From Allomuricauda sp. (GTDB taxonomy: Bacteria; Bacteroidota; Bacteroidia; Flavobacteriales; Flavobacteriaceae), in assembly GCA_017795045.1 (NCBI GenBank), contig CP051244.1:3325702-3389701 (forward strand): a stretch of DNA of 64,000 nucleotides, given 5' to 3'. The notes below the pieces were generated by a model, which ran no database searches, had not been told where the DNA came from, and saw only the letters and a list, made by a program, of their open reading frames with translations. Positions 1 through 8,490 of the stretch are shown here, in pieces. Every line of letters begins with the position of its first letter. The first letter of the stretch is position 1. Both the position numbers and the translations under genes were made by a program.

Positions 1-1325
1 TCACCATTGCCACCAACATGGCCGGTAGGGGTACCGATATTAAATTGACCCCCACCGTAAAAGAAGCTGGAGGTTTGGCCATTATTGGTACAGAGCGTCA
101 CGATTCCAGACGTGTTGACAGACAGTTGAGAGGTCGTTCTGGACGACAAGGAGATCCGGGAAGTTCCCAGTTCTATGTTTCCTTGGAAGATAACCTCATG
201 CGTTTGTTCGGGTCGGACCGAGTGGCCAAAATGATGGACCGTATGGGATTGGAAGAAGGTGAGGTCATCCAACACTCCATGATGACCAAGTCCATTGAAC
301 GCGCCCAGAAAAAAGTAGAAGAGAACAACTTTGGTATCCGTAAACGTCTTTTGGAATATGATGACGTCATGAATGCCCAAAGAGAGGTGGTCTACAAAAG
401 AAGAAGGCATGCCCTGCAAGGGGAACGCCTTAAAGTGGACATTGCCAATATGATCTATGACACTTGTGAGGTGATTGCGGAAACCAATAAAATGGCCGAT
501 GATTACAAAAACTTCGAGTTTGAACTGATCAAGTACTTTTCCATAACCTCCCCCATCAGCGAAGAGGAGTTTAAAAAGCTAGGCTTCCAAGAAATTGCCA
601 ATACCATCTACAAGACTGCTTACGATTTCTACCAACAGAAAATGGAACGCAGTGCCAGTGCGGCATTCCAGGTCATTAAAAAAGTATACGAGGACCAGTC
701 CAACAAGTTTGAACGTATCGTGGTTCCCTTTACGGATGGCATCAAAAGCTTGAACGTGGTCACCAATCTTGAGAAGGCATACACCACCGATGGCAAACAG
801 TTGATCACCGATTTCGAGAAGAACATCTCCTTGGCCATTATTGACGACTCTTGGAAAACGCATTTGCGCAAAATGGACGAGCTGAAACAATCGGTACAGT
901 TGGCCGTACACGAACAGAAAGATCCTTTATTGATCTACAAGTTCGAGGCGTTTGAACTCTTCAAGGAAATGATAGATAAAGTGAACAAAGAAGTGATTTC
1001 ATTCTTGTTCAAGGGTGAACTTCCTTCAGAAAATACCAATCAAATCCAAGAGGCACGCAACGTTCGCAGGCCCAAGGAAAATCTTCAGACCTCAAAAGAA
1101 GAAATCCCGAACAGTGATGAATTGGCCGCACAGAACAGGGCTGCGGGACAAACCCAGCGACAGAGGCCACAGGTGACCGAGACCATAATCCGTGAAAAAC
1201 CAAAAATTGGCAGGAATGACAAAGTCACCATAAAAAATGTGATGTCCGGGGAAAGCAAGACCTGTAAGTACAAACAAGCCGAACCCCTTATCGATAAGGG
1301 CGAGTGGGTACTCGTAGAGGACTGA
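1..1325 (+). CDS. secA: SecA preprotein translocase ATPase, C-terminal part (5' end outside window)
   Basis: This is the C-terminal part of the ATPase that drives proteins through SecYEG. The reading frame is already open at base 3 and has no start in the window, so the gene begins upstream. The visible protein opens with TIATNMAGRGTDIKL, the helicase motif VI region of the second nucleotide-binding domain, followed by the GRSGRQGDPGSS block and then the helical scaffold and wing domains. The tail is Gln/Arg/Pro-rich and ends in GEWVLVED. It has no Cys-rich zinc tail of the E. coli type, which fits Bacteroidota SecA as I know the family. A perfect hairpin terminator follows 21 bases after the stop. 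Confidence 0.97.
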   Translation, partial: TIATNMAGRGTDIKLTPTVKEAGGLAIIGTERHDSRRVDRQLRGRSGRQGDPGSSQFYVSLEDNLMRLFGSDRVAKMMDRMGLEEGEVIQHSMMTKSIERAQKKVEENNFGIRKRLLEYDDVMNAQREVVYKRRRHALQGERLKVDIANMIYDTCEVIAETNKMADDYKNFEFELIKYFSITSPISEEEFKKLGFQEIANTIYKTAYDFYQQKMERSASAAFQVIKKVYEDQSNKFERIVVPFTDGIKSLNVVTNLEKAYTTDGKQLITDFEKNISLAIIDDSWKTHLRKMDELKQSVQLAVHEQKDPLLIYKFEAFELFKEMIDKVNKEVISFLFKGELPSENTNQIQEARNVRRPKENLQTSKEEIPNSDELAAQNRAAGQTQRQRPQVTETIIREKPKIGRNDKVTIKNVMSGESKTCKYKQAEPLIDKGEWVLVED

Positions 1326-1346
1326 TTTTTTCCTACATAAAGTTTT

Positions 1347-1377
1347 AAAAGCGGCAGCGATTTACGCTGCCGCTTTT
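1347..1377 (+). terminator. Rho-independent terminator after secA
   Basis: A perfect 13-bp inverted repeat (1347-1359 and 1365-1377; GC core GCGGCAGCG) encloses a 5-base loop. Its right arm ends in TTTT, and the left arm starts with AAAA, so it could act in both directions. It lies just after the secA stop. Confidence 0.9.
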
Positions 1378-1492
1378 GATTATATCAAAAAACATATTTA
1401 GATTTACACCACAAACACCCCGTAACGAGCTACTTTTACTACTTCAATGAATCAACCTTTAGTGTAGTAGAGGAAAACACCAAGCGTAGCAT

Positions 1493-2710
1493 ATGAAGAT
1501 TCCTATTAAGGACAGATATCGTTTACAAGATAAGATTGATTTGATACTTAAAGTTAATTATAGTTCTTCGGTGTTCGCTTTTATCCTCGGGATAATATGC
1601 CTCTTCTTTTTGAATATTCAAGGCATGATTCCCTATGCCTGTTTTGGTTTTGCCTTCTTGAACTTGTTAAATACGGTTCTATATAAAAAGCACGGAAACC
1701 TTATCCTTACCTATAACCTCACCTCCATCTTGGCCATGATCGGGGCCACCATGGTAACTATTTATAGTGGAGGAATACAAAGTCCGTTTGTTTTTGTTTT
1801 GGCCATTGTGGTCTTTGCTGGCTATGTCACCACCAAAGTGTTTGGGCAACTTTATCTGATCATCAACCTTTCGGTTCTAGCCATTTTGTTCCTATATGAT
1901 GTAGGCAACTTTAAGGTCACCGAGAACACCATTCCTTTGGAAGCCAGGGACTGGTTTGCCTTTTTAAGTGCTGTTTTTGCAGTATATCTATTGGGAGGGG
2001 TCTTTGGGAAAAATCTGCTTAGGGCACACCATAAGTTGTACAAATCCCGAAATGAGATCCAAGAACGTATTGAAGAAAAAGAAATCCTGCTCAAGGAAGT
2101 GCATCACAGGGTAAAGAACAACCTACAGACCGTATCCAGTCTTTTGAGCCTGCAATCCCGGGCCATCGCCGATGATAAGATCAGTAACATCATCAAAAGC
2201 AGCCAGAACAGGGTAGTTTCCATGGCCATGGTGCACGAGATGCTCTATAAGCGGGACGATTACCTTTCAAAGATTGAACTCAAACCCTATGTTCAGGAGT
2301 TGTGCGATTATCTCGTACGTTCCGTAAAAGGGACCTCGAACAACGTCAAGGTAAATCTGGACATTGACGATAACAAGCTCAGTATAGATACCATTATTCC
2401 GCTTGGGCTCATCATCAACGAAACCATCACCAATGCTCTTAAATACGGTATAACAGAAGGGCATGATGGCGAAATCCATGTATCCCTGCACAAGCTTCCC
2501 AATGACCGCTACGAGATGTATTTGGGAGACAATGGTATTGGGTATTCAGAGGATATCAACCCAAGGACATCAAACTCCTTGGGATTAAAGCTTATTTACA
2601 ACCTCACACGCCAGCTCCGGGGTACCATTAGCCGGGATTACGACAAGAAAGGAACCTACTATCGTATAGAGTTTGAGGAAATTATAGAGGAATTCAACTC
2701 GGTTGATTAA
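1493..2710 (+). CDS. Membrane-bound sensor histidine kinase of the HisKA_2 type
   Basis: This 405-residue protein has about five to six hydrophobic segments in residues 25-175, then a short coiled linker, then a HisKA_2 dimerisation domain with EVHHRVKNNLQ (phosphoacceptor probably H205), and a HATPase_c domain with the N-box NETITNALKYG and the GDNGIGY and GLGLKL-like G-boxes near the C-terminus. It should autophosphorylate on His and signal to a response regulator. No receiver-domain gene is next to it, so it is an orphan kinase within this window. The membrane part has no recognisable ligand domain and may sense the membrane itself. The M14 peptidase gene starts 43 bases downstream. Confidence 0.9.
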   Translation: MKIPIKDRYRLQDKIDLILKVNYSSSVFAFILGIICLFFLNIQGMIPYACFGFAFLNLLNTVLYKKHGNLILTYNLTSILAMIGATMVTIYSGGIQSPFVFVLAIVVFAGYVTTKVFGQLYLIINLSVLAILFLYDVGNFKVTENTIPLEARDWFAFLSAVFAVYLLGGVFGKNLLRAHHKLYKSRNEIQERIEEKEILLKEVHHRVKNNLQTVSSLLSLQSRAIADDKISNIIKSSQNRVVSMAMVHEMLYKRDDYLSKIELKPYVQELCDYLVRSVKGTSNNVKVNLDIDDNKLSIDTIIPLGLIINETITNALKYGITEGHDGEIHVSLHKLPNDRYEMYLGDNGIGYSEDINPRTSNSLGLKLIYNLTRQLRGTISRDYDKKGTYYRIEFEEIIEEFNSVD

Positions 2711-2728
2711 ACGGTTTTTTTATCTTTA

Positions 2729-2748
2729 GAAGATTATCATTAATCTTC
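2729..2748 (+). promoter_or_regulatory. Perfect hairpin in the leader of the M14 peptidase gene
   Basis: An 8-bp perfect inverted repeat (GAAGATTA and TAATCTTC, loop TCAT) ends 5 bases before the peptidase ATG. A -7-like sequence TATCTTTA (2721-2728) abuts it. It could be an operator at the transcription start or a leader hairpin over the ribosome site. There is no T-run after it, so a terminator is unlikely. Confidence 0.35.
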
Positions 2749-2753
2749 ATCGC

Positions 2754-5276
2754 ATGTCAAAAAAACTACTCCTAGGCATATTCCTTGCCTGTATCACCTT
2801 TTCAATCTCCGCTCAAGATTATTTTTTTAAGAAATTCCATCCCTTCAATCCAGAGGTACCTTCACCCGAAGAATTTTTGGGATATGGCATTGGGGATAGG
2901 CATACCCGCCATGACCTTATTGTGTCCTATTTGACGAAGCTTTCCGAGGTTTCGGACAGGGCCAGCATTCACCAATATGGACAGACCCATGAGGGACGGA
3001 AATTGGTCATCCTGACCATTACATCCCCAGAAAACCTCAACAATTTGGAGCAATTGAAGCAAAAACACCTTCAATTTACAGACCCTTCCCAAACCCCGAC
3101 CAATTATGATGAAGTACCCATTTTCATCAATTTGGGGTATAACGTCCACGGGAACGAGCCCTCAAGTTCCGAGGCAGCTTTGCTGACCGCCTACACCTTG
3201 ACCGCTTCCAACCATCCGGAAATATTGAACTATCTGGACAAAGGGGTCATCTTTATTGACCCTACCATCAATCCAGATGGAAGGGACAGGCATACCCAGT
3301 GGGCCAACATGTACCAAGGCAACCCATTGGTGGCCGATCCAGCGGATGCCGAACACAACGAATACTGGCCGATGGGCCGGACCAATCATTATTGGTTTGA
3401 CCTGAACCGGGATTGGCTTTTGGCCATCAACCCGGAAAGCCGGGGCAAACTCAACTGGTATCATGACTGGTACCCCAATGTGGTCACTGATTTTCATGAA
3501 ATGGGGAGCCAGAGCACCTATTTCTTTGAACCGATGAAGACCAATGGCTCCTTAAACCCCATTATGCCCAAGGAAAATTACGAGGACCTTAACAATCTGT
3601 TTGGGGATTATTTCTCAGAAGCGTTGGACAGCATCGGTTCGTTTTACTTCACCAAAGAAGTCTTTGATGGCACGTATCCCGGTTACGGCTCCTCCTACCC
3701 CGATCTTCAAGGCGGTTTGGGAATATTGTTTGAACAAGCCAGCTCACGGGGACACAAACAAACCACCGATTTTGGGGAAATCACCTTTCCTTTTACCATC
3801 AGAAACCAATATACCTCAAGCATTACCACGGTCAAGGCTGCTGTTGAAAACAAGGCCATGTTACGCAAATACCAACAAGATTTCTTTAAAAGTGGACTCA
3901 CCAACGCCTCCAAAAGCAGAATTCAAGGGTATACGTTCGGGGATGATTACGATGCCAACCGGGTAAAAGCGTTTGTGGACAAGTTGTTGTTGCACAAAAT
4001 TGATGTCTATAAATCCGGAAACCGATTTGTGGTCCCTACACGGCAGCCCCAGTACAGAATGGTCCAGACCATGTTCGAGACCTATGACAAATACCGGGAC
4101 AGTGTCTATTATGATGCTTCCGCCTGGTCATTGGCCAATTTCTACAACATGAAATACAGTCCGGTCAACAGTTTAAACTTGGGCGAGAAAGTCACCTCCA
4201 CTGAGAGTTTGGTGAACCCACAGGCCGTGCAAAAATCCGAGTATGCCTATATCATTGATTATGATGATTACAATGCCGTAGCGGCCCTCAACTATTTACA
4301 ATCCAAAGGATTGGCACTGTCCTCTGCCTTTAAGCCCTTCACGGTCAAAACCACAGTTGGAAACAAAAGGTTCAACTACGGGGCCTTGGTGGTGCCTGTT
4401 AGCCTACAGCAAAAGAAAGATGCCGATACCGTGTACCAATTGGTCCAAGAGGCACAACAAAAATTTCAGGTCCCCACCTATTCCATCCCTTCGGGCTATA
4501 GTGTACAAGGGGTTGATTTGGGAAGTAGGTACATTTCTCCCATTACCAAGCCCAAAGCCGTAATGCTTATTGGACAGGGTACCCGCTCCTATGAAGCCGG
4601 TGAGGTCTGGCACCTGTTGGACACCCGTGTGCATATGCCCATCACCAAAGTTCCCATGCGAAATTTTGGCAGATTGGATTTGGACAAGTACAATACGCTG
4701 GTGATGGTCTCCGGCTCATACCATTTTTCGGAAAGTCAATTCAACAAAATCAAGGATTGGGTGAGCAAGGGCAATACCCTTATTACGATAGGAACAGCCT
4801 CCGAATGGGCCATCGACAAGAAATTGGTGATGGAAAAATTGACCAAACAAGAAAAGGACTCCACCGCAACCGTGGAGCGTAAACCTTATGTGGACGCACC
4901 CGAGAACATCGGCAAGGAAAGTGTGGGCGGTGCTATTTTTAAAGTGGATATTGATGTGACCCACCCCTTGGCCTTTGGGTATCGGGACACAACCATTCCT
5001 GTGTACAAGAACAACTCTGTTTGGTTGGCACCTAGCAAAAATGCCTATGCCACCGTAGGGAAATATTCCAAAAATCCGCATGTGGATGGCTTTATCACTT
5101 CCAAGAATATGGAAGAAAACCTAAAACCTTCGGCCTCATTAATAGTTAGTGAGGTAGGCAGTGGTCGTGTAGTATTGTTTGCAGACAACCCCAATTTCAG
5201 GGGATCATGGTACGGCACCAACCGACTGTTTCTGAATGCATTGTTTTTGGGGGATAAAATAGAAGTACCTGAATAA
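2754..5276 (+). CDS. Secreted M14-family zinc carboxypeptidase with C-terminal GATase-like domain
   Basis: An 840-residue protein with a signal peptide (MSKKLLLGIFLACITFSISA then QD). The M14 zinc site is visible as H132 and E135 in NVHGNEPSSSEA and H248 in TDFHEMG, so it should remove C-terminal residues from peptides in the periplasm or outside. Residues from about 590 onward (KAVMLIGQGTRSYEAG and following) look like the class-I glutamine amidotransferase-like domain often appended to large Bacteroidota M14 enzymes, probably non-catalytic. The amidohydrolase gene follows after 15 bases, also with a signal peptide, which suggests a shared peptide-degradation operon. Exact specificity cannot be read from sequence. 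Confidence 0.9.
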   Translation: MSKKLLLGIFLACITFSISAQDYFFKKFHPFNPEVPSPEEFLGYGIGDRHTRHDLIVSYLTKLSEVSDRASIHQYGQTHEGRKLVILTITSPENLNNLEQLKQKHLQFTDPSQTPTNYDEVPIFINLGYNVHGNEPSSSEAALLTAYTLTASNHPEILNYLDKGVIFIDPTINPDGRDRHTQWANMYQGNPLVADPADAEHNEYWPMGRTNHYWFDLNRDWLLAINPESRGKLNWYHDWYPNVVTDFHEMGSQSTYFFEPMKTNGSLNPIMPKENYEDLNNLFGDYFSEALDSIGSFYFTKEVFDGTYPGYGSSYPDLQGGLGILFEQASSRGHKQTTDFGEITFPFTIRNQYTSSITTVKAAVENKAMLRKYQQDFFKSGLTNASKSRIQGYTFGDDYDANRVKAFVDKLLLHKIDVYKSGNRFVVPTRQPQYRMVQTMFETYDKYRDSVYYDASAWSLANFYNMKYSPVNSLNLGEKVTSTESLVNPQAVQKSEYAYIIDYDDYNAVAALNYLQSKGLALSSAFKPFTVKTTVGNKRFNYGALVVPVSLQQKKDADTVYQLVQEAQQKFQVPTYSIPSGYSVQGVDLGSRYISPITKPKAVMLIGQGTRSYEAGEVWHLLDTRVHMPITKVPMRNFGRLDLDKYNTLVMVSGSYHFSESQFNKIKDWVSKGNTLITIGTASEWAIDKKLVMEKLTKQEKDSTATVERKPYVDAPENIGKESVGGAIFKVDIDVTHPLAFGYRDTTIPVYKNNSVWLAPSKNAYATVGKYSKNPHVDGFITSKNMEENLKPSASLIVSEVGSGRVVLFADNPNFRGSWYGTNRLFLNALFLGDKIEVPE

Positions 5277-5291
5277 CCAACACCCGATATC

Positions 5292-6869
5292 ATGAAAAAA
5301 ATACTTTTCCTTGTACTATCACTCCAATTTCTATGGGCCACAGGTCAAGAAAGTATGAGTGAAGGACCATTTTCACAACTTATTATACGAGGGGTAACCT
5401 TGATCAATGGCAACGGTTCACCGCCAAGAGGTCCCATTGACATTGTTGTGGAGAACAATAAAATTGTGAACATTCAGGTAGTAGGTTATCCTGGGGTAAA
5501 GATAGATGCGTCCAAAAGACCCAAGCTAAAACCCGGGGGCAAAGAGTTGGATTGCTCCGGTATGTACCTCCTTCCCGGATTTATAGACATGCATGGCCAT
5601 ATTGGCGGTGAGGCCCAAGGTGCTGACTCCGATTATGTATTCAAACTTTGGATGGCACACGGTATCACCACCATAAGGGAACCCAGTGGCCGGGGTGTGG
5701 ACTGGACGCTCGACCTCAAACGGAAAAGTGAAAAGAACCAAATCATCGCCCCCCGTATTTATGCCTATACCGGTTTTGGGCAACAAGGTGGGGATTTCAA
5801 TCCCTTGAACGGTTCTGCCATAAGTACTCCCGAGCAAGCACGGAAATGGGTACGTGCCAACGCCGAACGGGGAGCAGATGGCATCAAGTTCTTTGGGGCT
5901 CCGCCGGAAATCATGACCGCTGCTTTGGATGAAAACAAAAAGTTGGGACTACGGTCCGCATGTCACCATGCCCAAACCGATGTGGCCCGTTGGAACGTCC
6001 TCCATTCTGCGCGCGCCGGTTTAACCACCATGGAGCATTGGTATGGACTTCCAGAAGCGCTTTTTGAAGATAGGACCGTTCAGGATTATCCGTTGGACTA
6101 TAACTACCAGAATGAGCAGCATCGCTTTGAAGAGGCGGGGAAATTATGGGAACAGGCCGCCAAACCGTATTCAGAGCATTGGAACAAGGTCATGGATGAA
6201 CTTATCAGCTTGGATTTTACGCTAGTGCCCACATTCAATATTTATGAAGCCAGTAGGGATTTGCATCGTGCCAGAAGGGCCGAATGGCATGAGGATTATA
6301 CCCTACCCTCCCTTTGGGAGTTCTATCAACCCAGTATGATCTCCCATGGTTCTTATTGGCACGATTGGGGCACTGAACAAGAGGTGGCATGGAAACGAAA
6401 CTACAAGCTCTGGATGACCTTCATCAATGAATATAAGAACCGAGGTGGTCGTGTGGCTACGGGGTCAGATTCCGGGTTTATATTCCAGCTGTATGGATTT
6501 GCCTATATCCGTGAAATGGAATTGCTCCGTGAAACGGGCTTCCATCCCTTGGAAATCATTCGGTCAGCCACACTAAACGGTGCCGAAGCTTTGGGCGCTG
6601 CAGATAAAATTGGCACTGTGGATGTGGGCAAGATGGCCGATTTTGTAATCCTTTCGGAAAATCCCCTACGAAATTTCAAGGTTCTATATGGCACCGGGGC
6701 CATTAAACTGAACAAGAATAACGAAGTGGTCCGTGTGGGCGGGGTTACCTATACCGTTAAAGACGGAATCGTTTACGACGCGAAGGCACTTTTACGGGAC
6801 GTAAAGAAACAAGTACAGCAAGCAAAAGAAAAATTGAACTACAACCTAAAACAACCGGGATCAAAATAG
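5292..6869 (+). CDS. Secreted amidohydrolase-superfamily protein
   Basis: A 525-residue protein with a signal peptide (MKKILFLVLSLQFLWATGQ). The metal-binding HxH is H101 and H103 in GFIDMHGHIGG. Further candidate ligands are the Lys in DGIKFFGAP, the His in SACHHAQTD and TTMEHWYG, and the Asp in ATGSDSGF, which match the imidazolonepropionase/prolidase-like (subtype I) branch. The C-terminal part returns to the beta-sandwich with GKMADFVILSENPL. It follows the M14 peptidase by 15 bases, so hydrolysis of a peptide or cyclic amide released by that enzyme is a fair inference. A convergent terminator stands 40 bases downstream. Confidence 0.9.
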   Translation: MKKILFLVLSLQFLWATGQESMSEGPFSQLIIRGVTLINGNGSPPRGPIDIVVENNKIVNIQVVGYPGVKIDASKRPKLKPGGKELDCSGMYLLPGFIDMHGHIGGEAQGADSDYVFKLWMAHGITTIREPSGRGVDWTLDLKRKSEKNQIIAPRIYAYTGFGQQGGDFNPLNGSAISTPEQARKWVRANAERGADGIKFFGAPPEIMTAALDENKKLGLRSACHHAQTDVARWNVLHSARAGLTTMEHWYGLPEALFEDRTVQDYPLDYNYQNEQHRFEEAGKLWEQAAKPYSEHWNKVMDELISLDFTLVPTFNIYEASRDLHRARRAEWHEDYTLPSLWEFYQPSMISHGSYWHDWGTEQEVAWKRNYKLWMTFINEYKNRGGRVATGSDSGFIFQLYGFAYIREMELLRETGFHPLEIIRSATLNGAEALGAADKIGTVDVGKMADFVILSENPLRNFKVLYGTGAIKLNKNNEVVRVGGVTYTVKDGIVYDAKALLRDVKKQVQQAKEKLNYNLKQPGSK

Positions 6870-6909
6870 CATCCATTAAATAAGTCTGGTATTAAAATTA
6901 GAATGAAGG

Positions 6910-6935
6910 GCAGGAATGTGGTCAACGATTCCTGC
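6910..6935. terminator. Shared hairpin terminator between convergent genes
   Basis: GCAGGAAT (6910-6917) pairs with ATTCCTGC (6928-6935) around a 10-base loop. T-rich sequence follows on plus (TCTTTGTATTTG). It lies between the amidohydrolase stop and the end of the minus-strand small genes, so it may serve both. Confidence 0.6.
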
Positions 6936-6947
6936 TCTTTGTATTTG

Positions 6948-7046
6948 TTATTGGAACATTTTTTTTCGAAACGAAAAGACTATTGAGGCAATCACAAAAG
7001 CAACGCTTAAAAACAATGCGAACAGAACGATAATACCCATCATCAT
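6948..7046 (-). CDS. 32-residue single-helix membrane peptide
   Basis: Too short for usual gene calls. The frame begins with three consecutive ATG codons (7038-7046 on minus), encodes a run of hydrophobic residues (GIIVLFALFLSVAFVIASIV) and ends with the basic tail FRKKMFQ and TAA. That is one transmembrane helix with a positive C-terminal end. The first ATG is only two bases after the TAA of the small secreted protein upstream, so translation is probably coupled. The hairpin at 6910-6935 follows within 12 bases. I do not recognise a family. The composition and the position argue for a real gene, but without comparative data it stays a prediction. Confidence 0.5.
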   Translation of the reverse strand: MMMGIIVLFALFLSVAFVIASIVFSFRKKMFQ

Positions 7047-7048
7047 AA

Positions 7049-7288
7049 TTAAGCCAATTTAGCTCTGTCCTTTTTAGTTTTGAAAGAAAGCTCTTTTTTA
7101 ACCCTGGAGTTTTTGAATTTGTACAATCTAGCCACTTCAGTTTCACCTTTAGTTTGCTTTTGGATATCGATGTTCAATTCAACTCCTACAGCAGTAACGG
7201 TATCAACTTTAACTTCGTTGGAAGTGTCCTGGGCCATAGCTACGGTTCCGAAGAAAATTACTGCGATGATGGTTAAAACTGTTTTCAT
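7049..7288 (-). CDS. Small secreted protein, 79 residues, unknown function
   Basis: The N-terminus MKTVLTIIAVIFFGTVAMAQ is a clear signal peptide with an AxAQ-type cleavage site. The mature part of about 60 residues starts with DTSNEVKVDTVTAVGVELN and becomes strongly basic at the end (SRVKKELSFKTKKDRAKLA). No known domain is visible. It is the first gene of a two-gene minus-strand unit with the 32-residue membrane peptide. Similar small AQ-ending secreted proteins are common in Flavobacteriaceae, but I cannot give a function. Confidence 0.7.
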   Translation of the reverse strand: MKTVLTIIAVIFFGTVAMAQDTSNEVKVDTVTAVGVELNIDIQKQTKGETEVARLYKFKNSRVKKELSFKTKKDRAKLA

Positions 7289-7692
7289 GATTTGGGTTTT
7301 TATTACGAAGTAAAGCTACCTCCGTAGGGGCCCTGAATCAGATTTCTGTCGCTAAACCCCCCTTTTTTTTCGGTGTAGAAACTTTTCTTGGACAAAGTGT
7401 TTTTTATCGTCGATGAACGTTTTCGGGTCAAAAAACAGCACACCGACAGGGTGTGCATTTCATCGATCATTCTAAAGACCCCATCCCTGTAAACCCTTGT
7501 AAACAAAGGAATTATTTGTAGGAAAAGAAATACAGAAATTTAATATTGAGTGGTAAAAAACCTACAAATTTGATTTTTACTGTAGAATAGGAAAGGGGCA
7601 TTCGAAGATGTTCAAAACCTCCAATTAACACTTTTTAACACGCCTCGTCGTAATAGTTGCTATCTTATCCCTACTAAGCAAAAAACAACACC
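7289..7692. other. 404-base intergenic region between divergent genes
   Basis: It must hold the promoters of the minus-strand small secreted protein gene and of msrA. I see no canonical TAnnTTTG in either direction; TAGCTTTA at 7308-7315 on minus, about 20 bases before the ATG, is the nearest match. A nested stem-loop is at 7410-7466, and a C6T8 run lies near 7363-7376. The apparent 67-codon minus frame at 7303-7506 shows no protein-like features. Confidence 0.6.
7410..7466. other. Nested stem-loop, possible structured RNA
   Basis: An outer 8-bp perfect stem (TCGATGAA at 7410-7417 with TTCATCGA at 7459-7466) encloses an inner 7-bp perfect hairpin (GCACACC at 7438-7444 with GGTGTGC at 7450-7456, loop of 5). 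On minus the inner hairpin is followed by TGTTTTTTG, so it could terminate a short minus transcript. It lies 120-180 bases upstream of the small secreted protein gene. Confidence 0.4.
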
Positions 7693-8385
7693 ATGAAAAT
7701 CGTACAGATTCCTTTTTTGGTTTTGCTTCTTTTGGTTTCCACAAGCTGCCAGTCCAAGACCAAATCCAACAAGCAAGAACTCACTCAAAAAGAACAGAAA
7801 GAGAGTTTTGAAATATCGGGGCTTTCTGCAGATGAACTTCAAAACTACGAGACCGCCTATTTTGCCAGCGGATGCTTTTGGTGTGTGGAAGCTATTTTTG
7901 AAAGTGTGAAAGGGGTCAAAGAAGTCTATTCTGGATATTCCGGTGGAAAGAAAAAGAACCCTACCTATGAGCAAGTCGGCCGAGGGCTCACCAAGCATGC
8001 CGAAGCCGTGGAGGTATATTACGATCCCAATGTGGTCTCTTTTACTAAACTGGTCCAGGTTTTCTTTGGATCCCATGACCCAACCACCCTTAATCGACAG
8101 GGGCCGGACCGAGGTCCACAATATCGGTCCATTGCGTTCTATAAAAATGATGCCGAGAAAAAAATCATTGAAGACTACATTGCCAAACTGGAGGCTGCAA
8201 ACGTATTTGGAAAGCCCATAGTTACCGAAGTAAAGGCATTTGATAAATTTTACATGGCCGAGGATTACCATCAGGACTATGAGAAAAATCACCCCAATAA
8301 TCCATACGTGCAACAGGTATCCATTCCCCGATTGAATCGATTTAAGGCAAAATTCAAATCCTATTTAAAGGATGATGCCCACTAA
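7693..8385 (+). CDS. msrA: Peptide-methionine (S)-S-oxide reductase, lipoprotein form
   Basis: A 230-residue MsrA that reduces the S-epimer of methionine sulfoxide in damaged proteins. The catalytic motif GCFWCVEA is at residues 60-67 with C61 as the attacking Cys. HAEAVEVYYDP, the FFGSHDPT block and the YHQDY motif near the C-terminus complete the family pattern. The N-terminus (MKIVQIPFLVLLLLVSTSC) is a lipoprotein signal with lipobox Cys C19, so this copy works in the periplasm, anchored to a membrane. No MsrB is adjacent. The reductant in the periplasm is not evident from the window. Confidence 0.96.
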   Translation: MKIVQIPFLVLLLLVSTSCQSKTKSNKQELTQKEQKESFEISGLSADELQNYETAYFASGCFWCVEAIFESVKGVKEVYSGYSGGKKKNPTYEQVGRGLTKHAEAVEVYYDPNVVSFTKLVQVFFGSHDPTTLNRQGPDRGPQYRSIAFYKNDAEKKIIEDYIAKLEAANVFGKPIVTEVKAFDKFYMAEDYHQDYEKNHPNNPYVQQVSIPRLNRFKAKFKSYLKDDAH

Positions 8386-8490
8386 GTCGTGTTTTTATTA
8401 AGAAGTATAGAGATGGCCCAAAAGGAAATGCTGGCAGGTAGAAGAGTTGAGTGGTTCCTTACTTAAGGCCTGAAAAGGAAAGTAGGGGTC

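Noticed and set aside
7303..7506. A 67-codon minus frame upstream of the small secreted protein
   Set aside because: It runs through the nested stem-loop and the C/T run, with no start context or domain.
7660..8313. A 217-codon minus frame opposite msrA
   Set aside because: It lies over a certain MsrA gene and has no family features.
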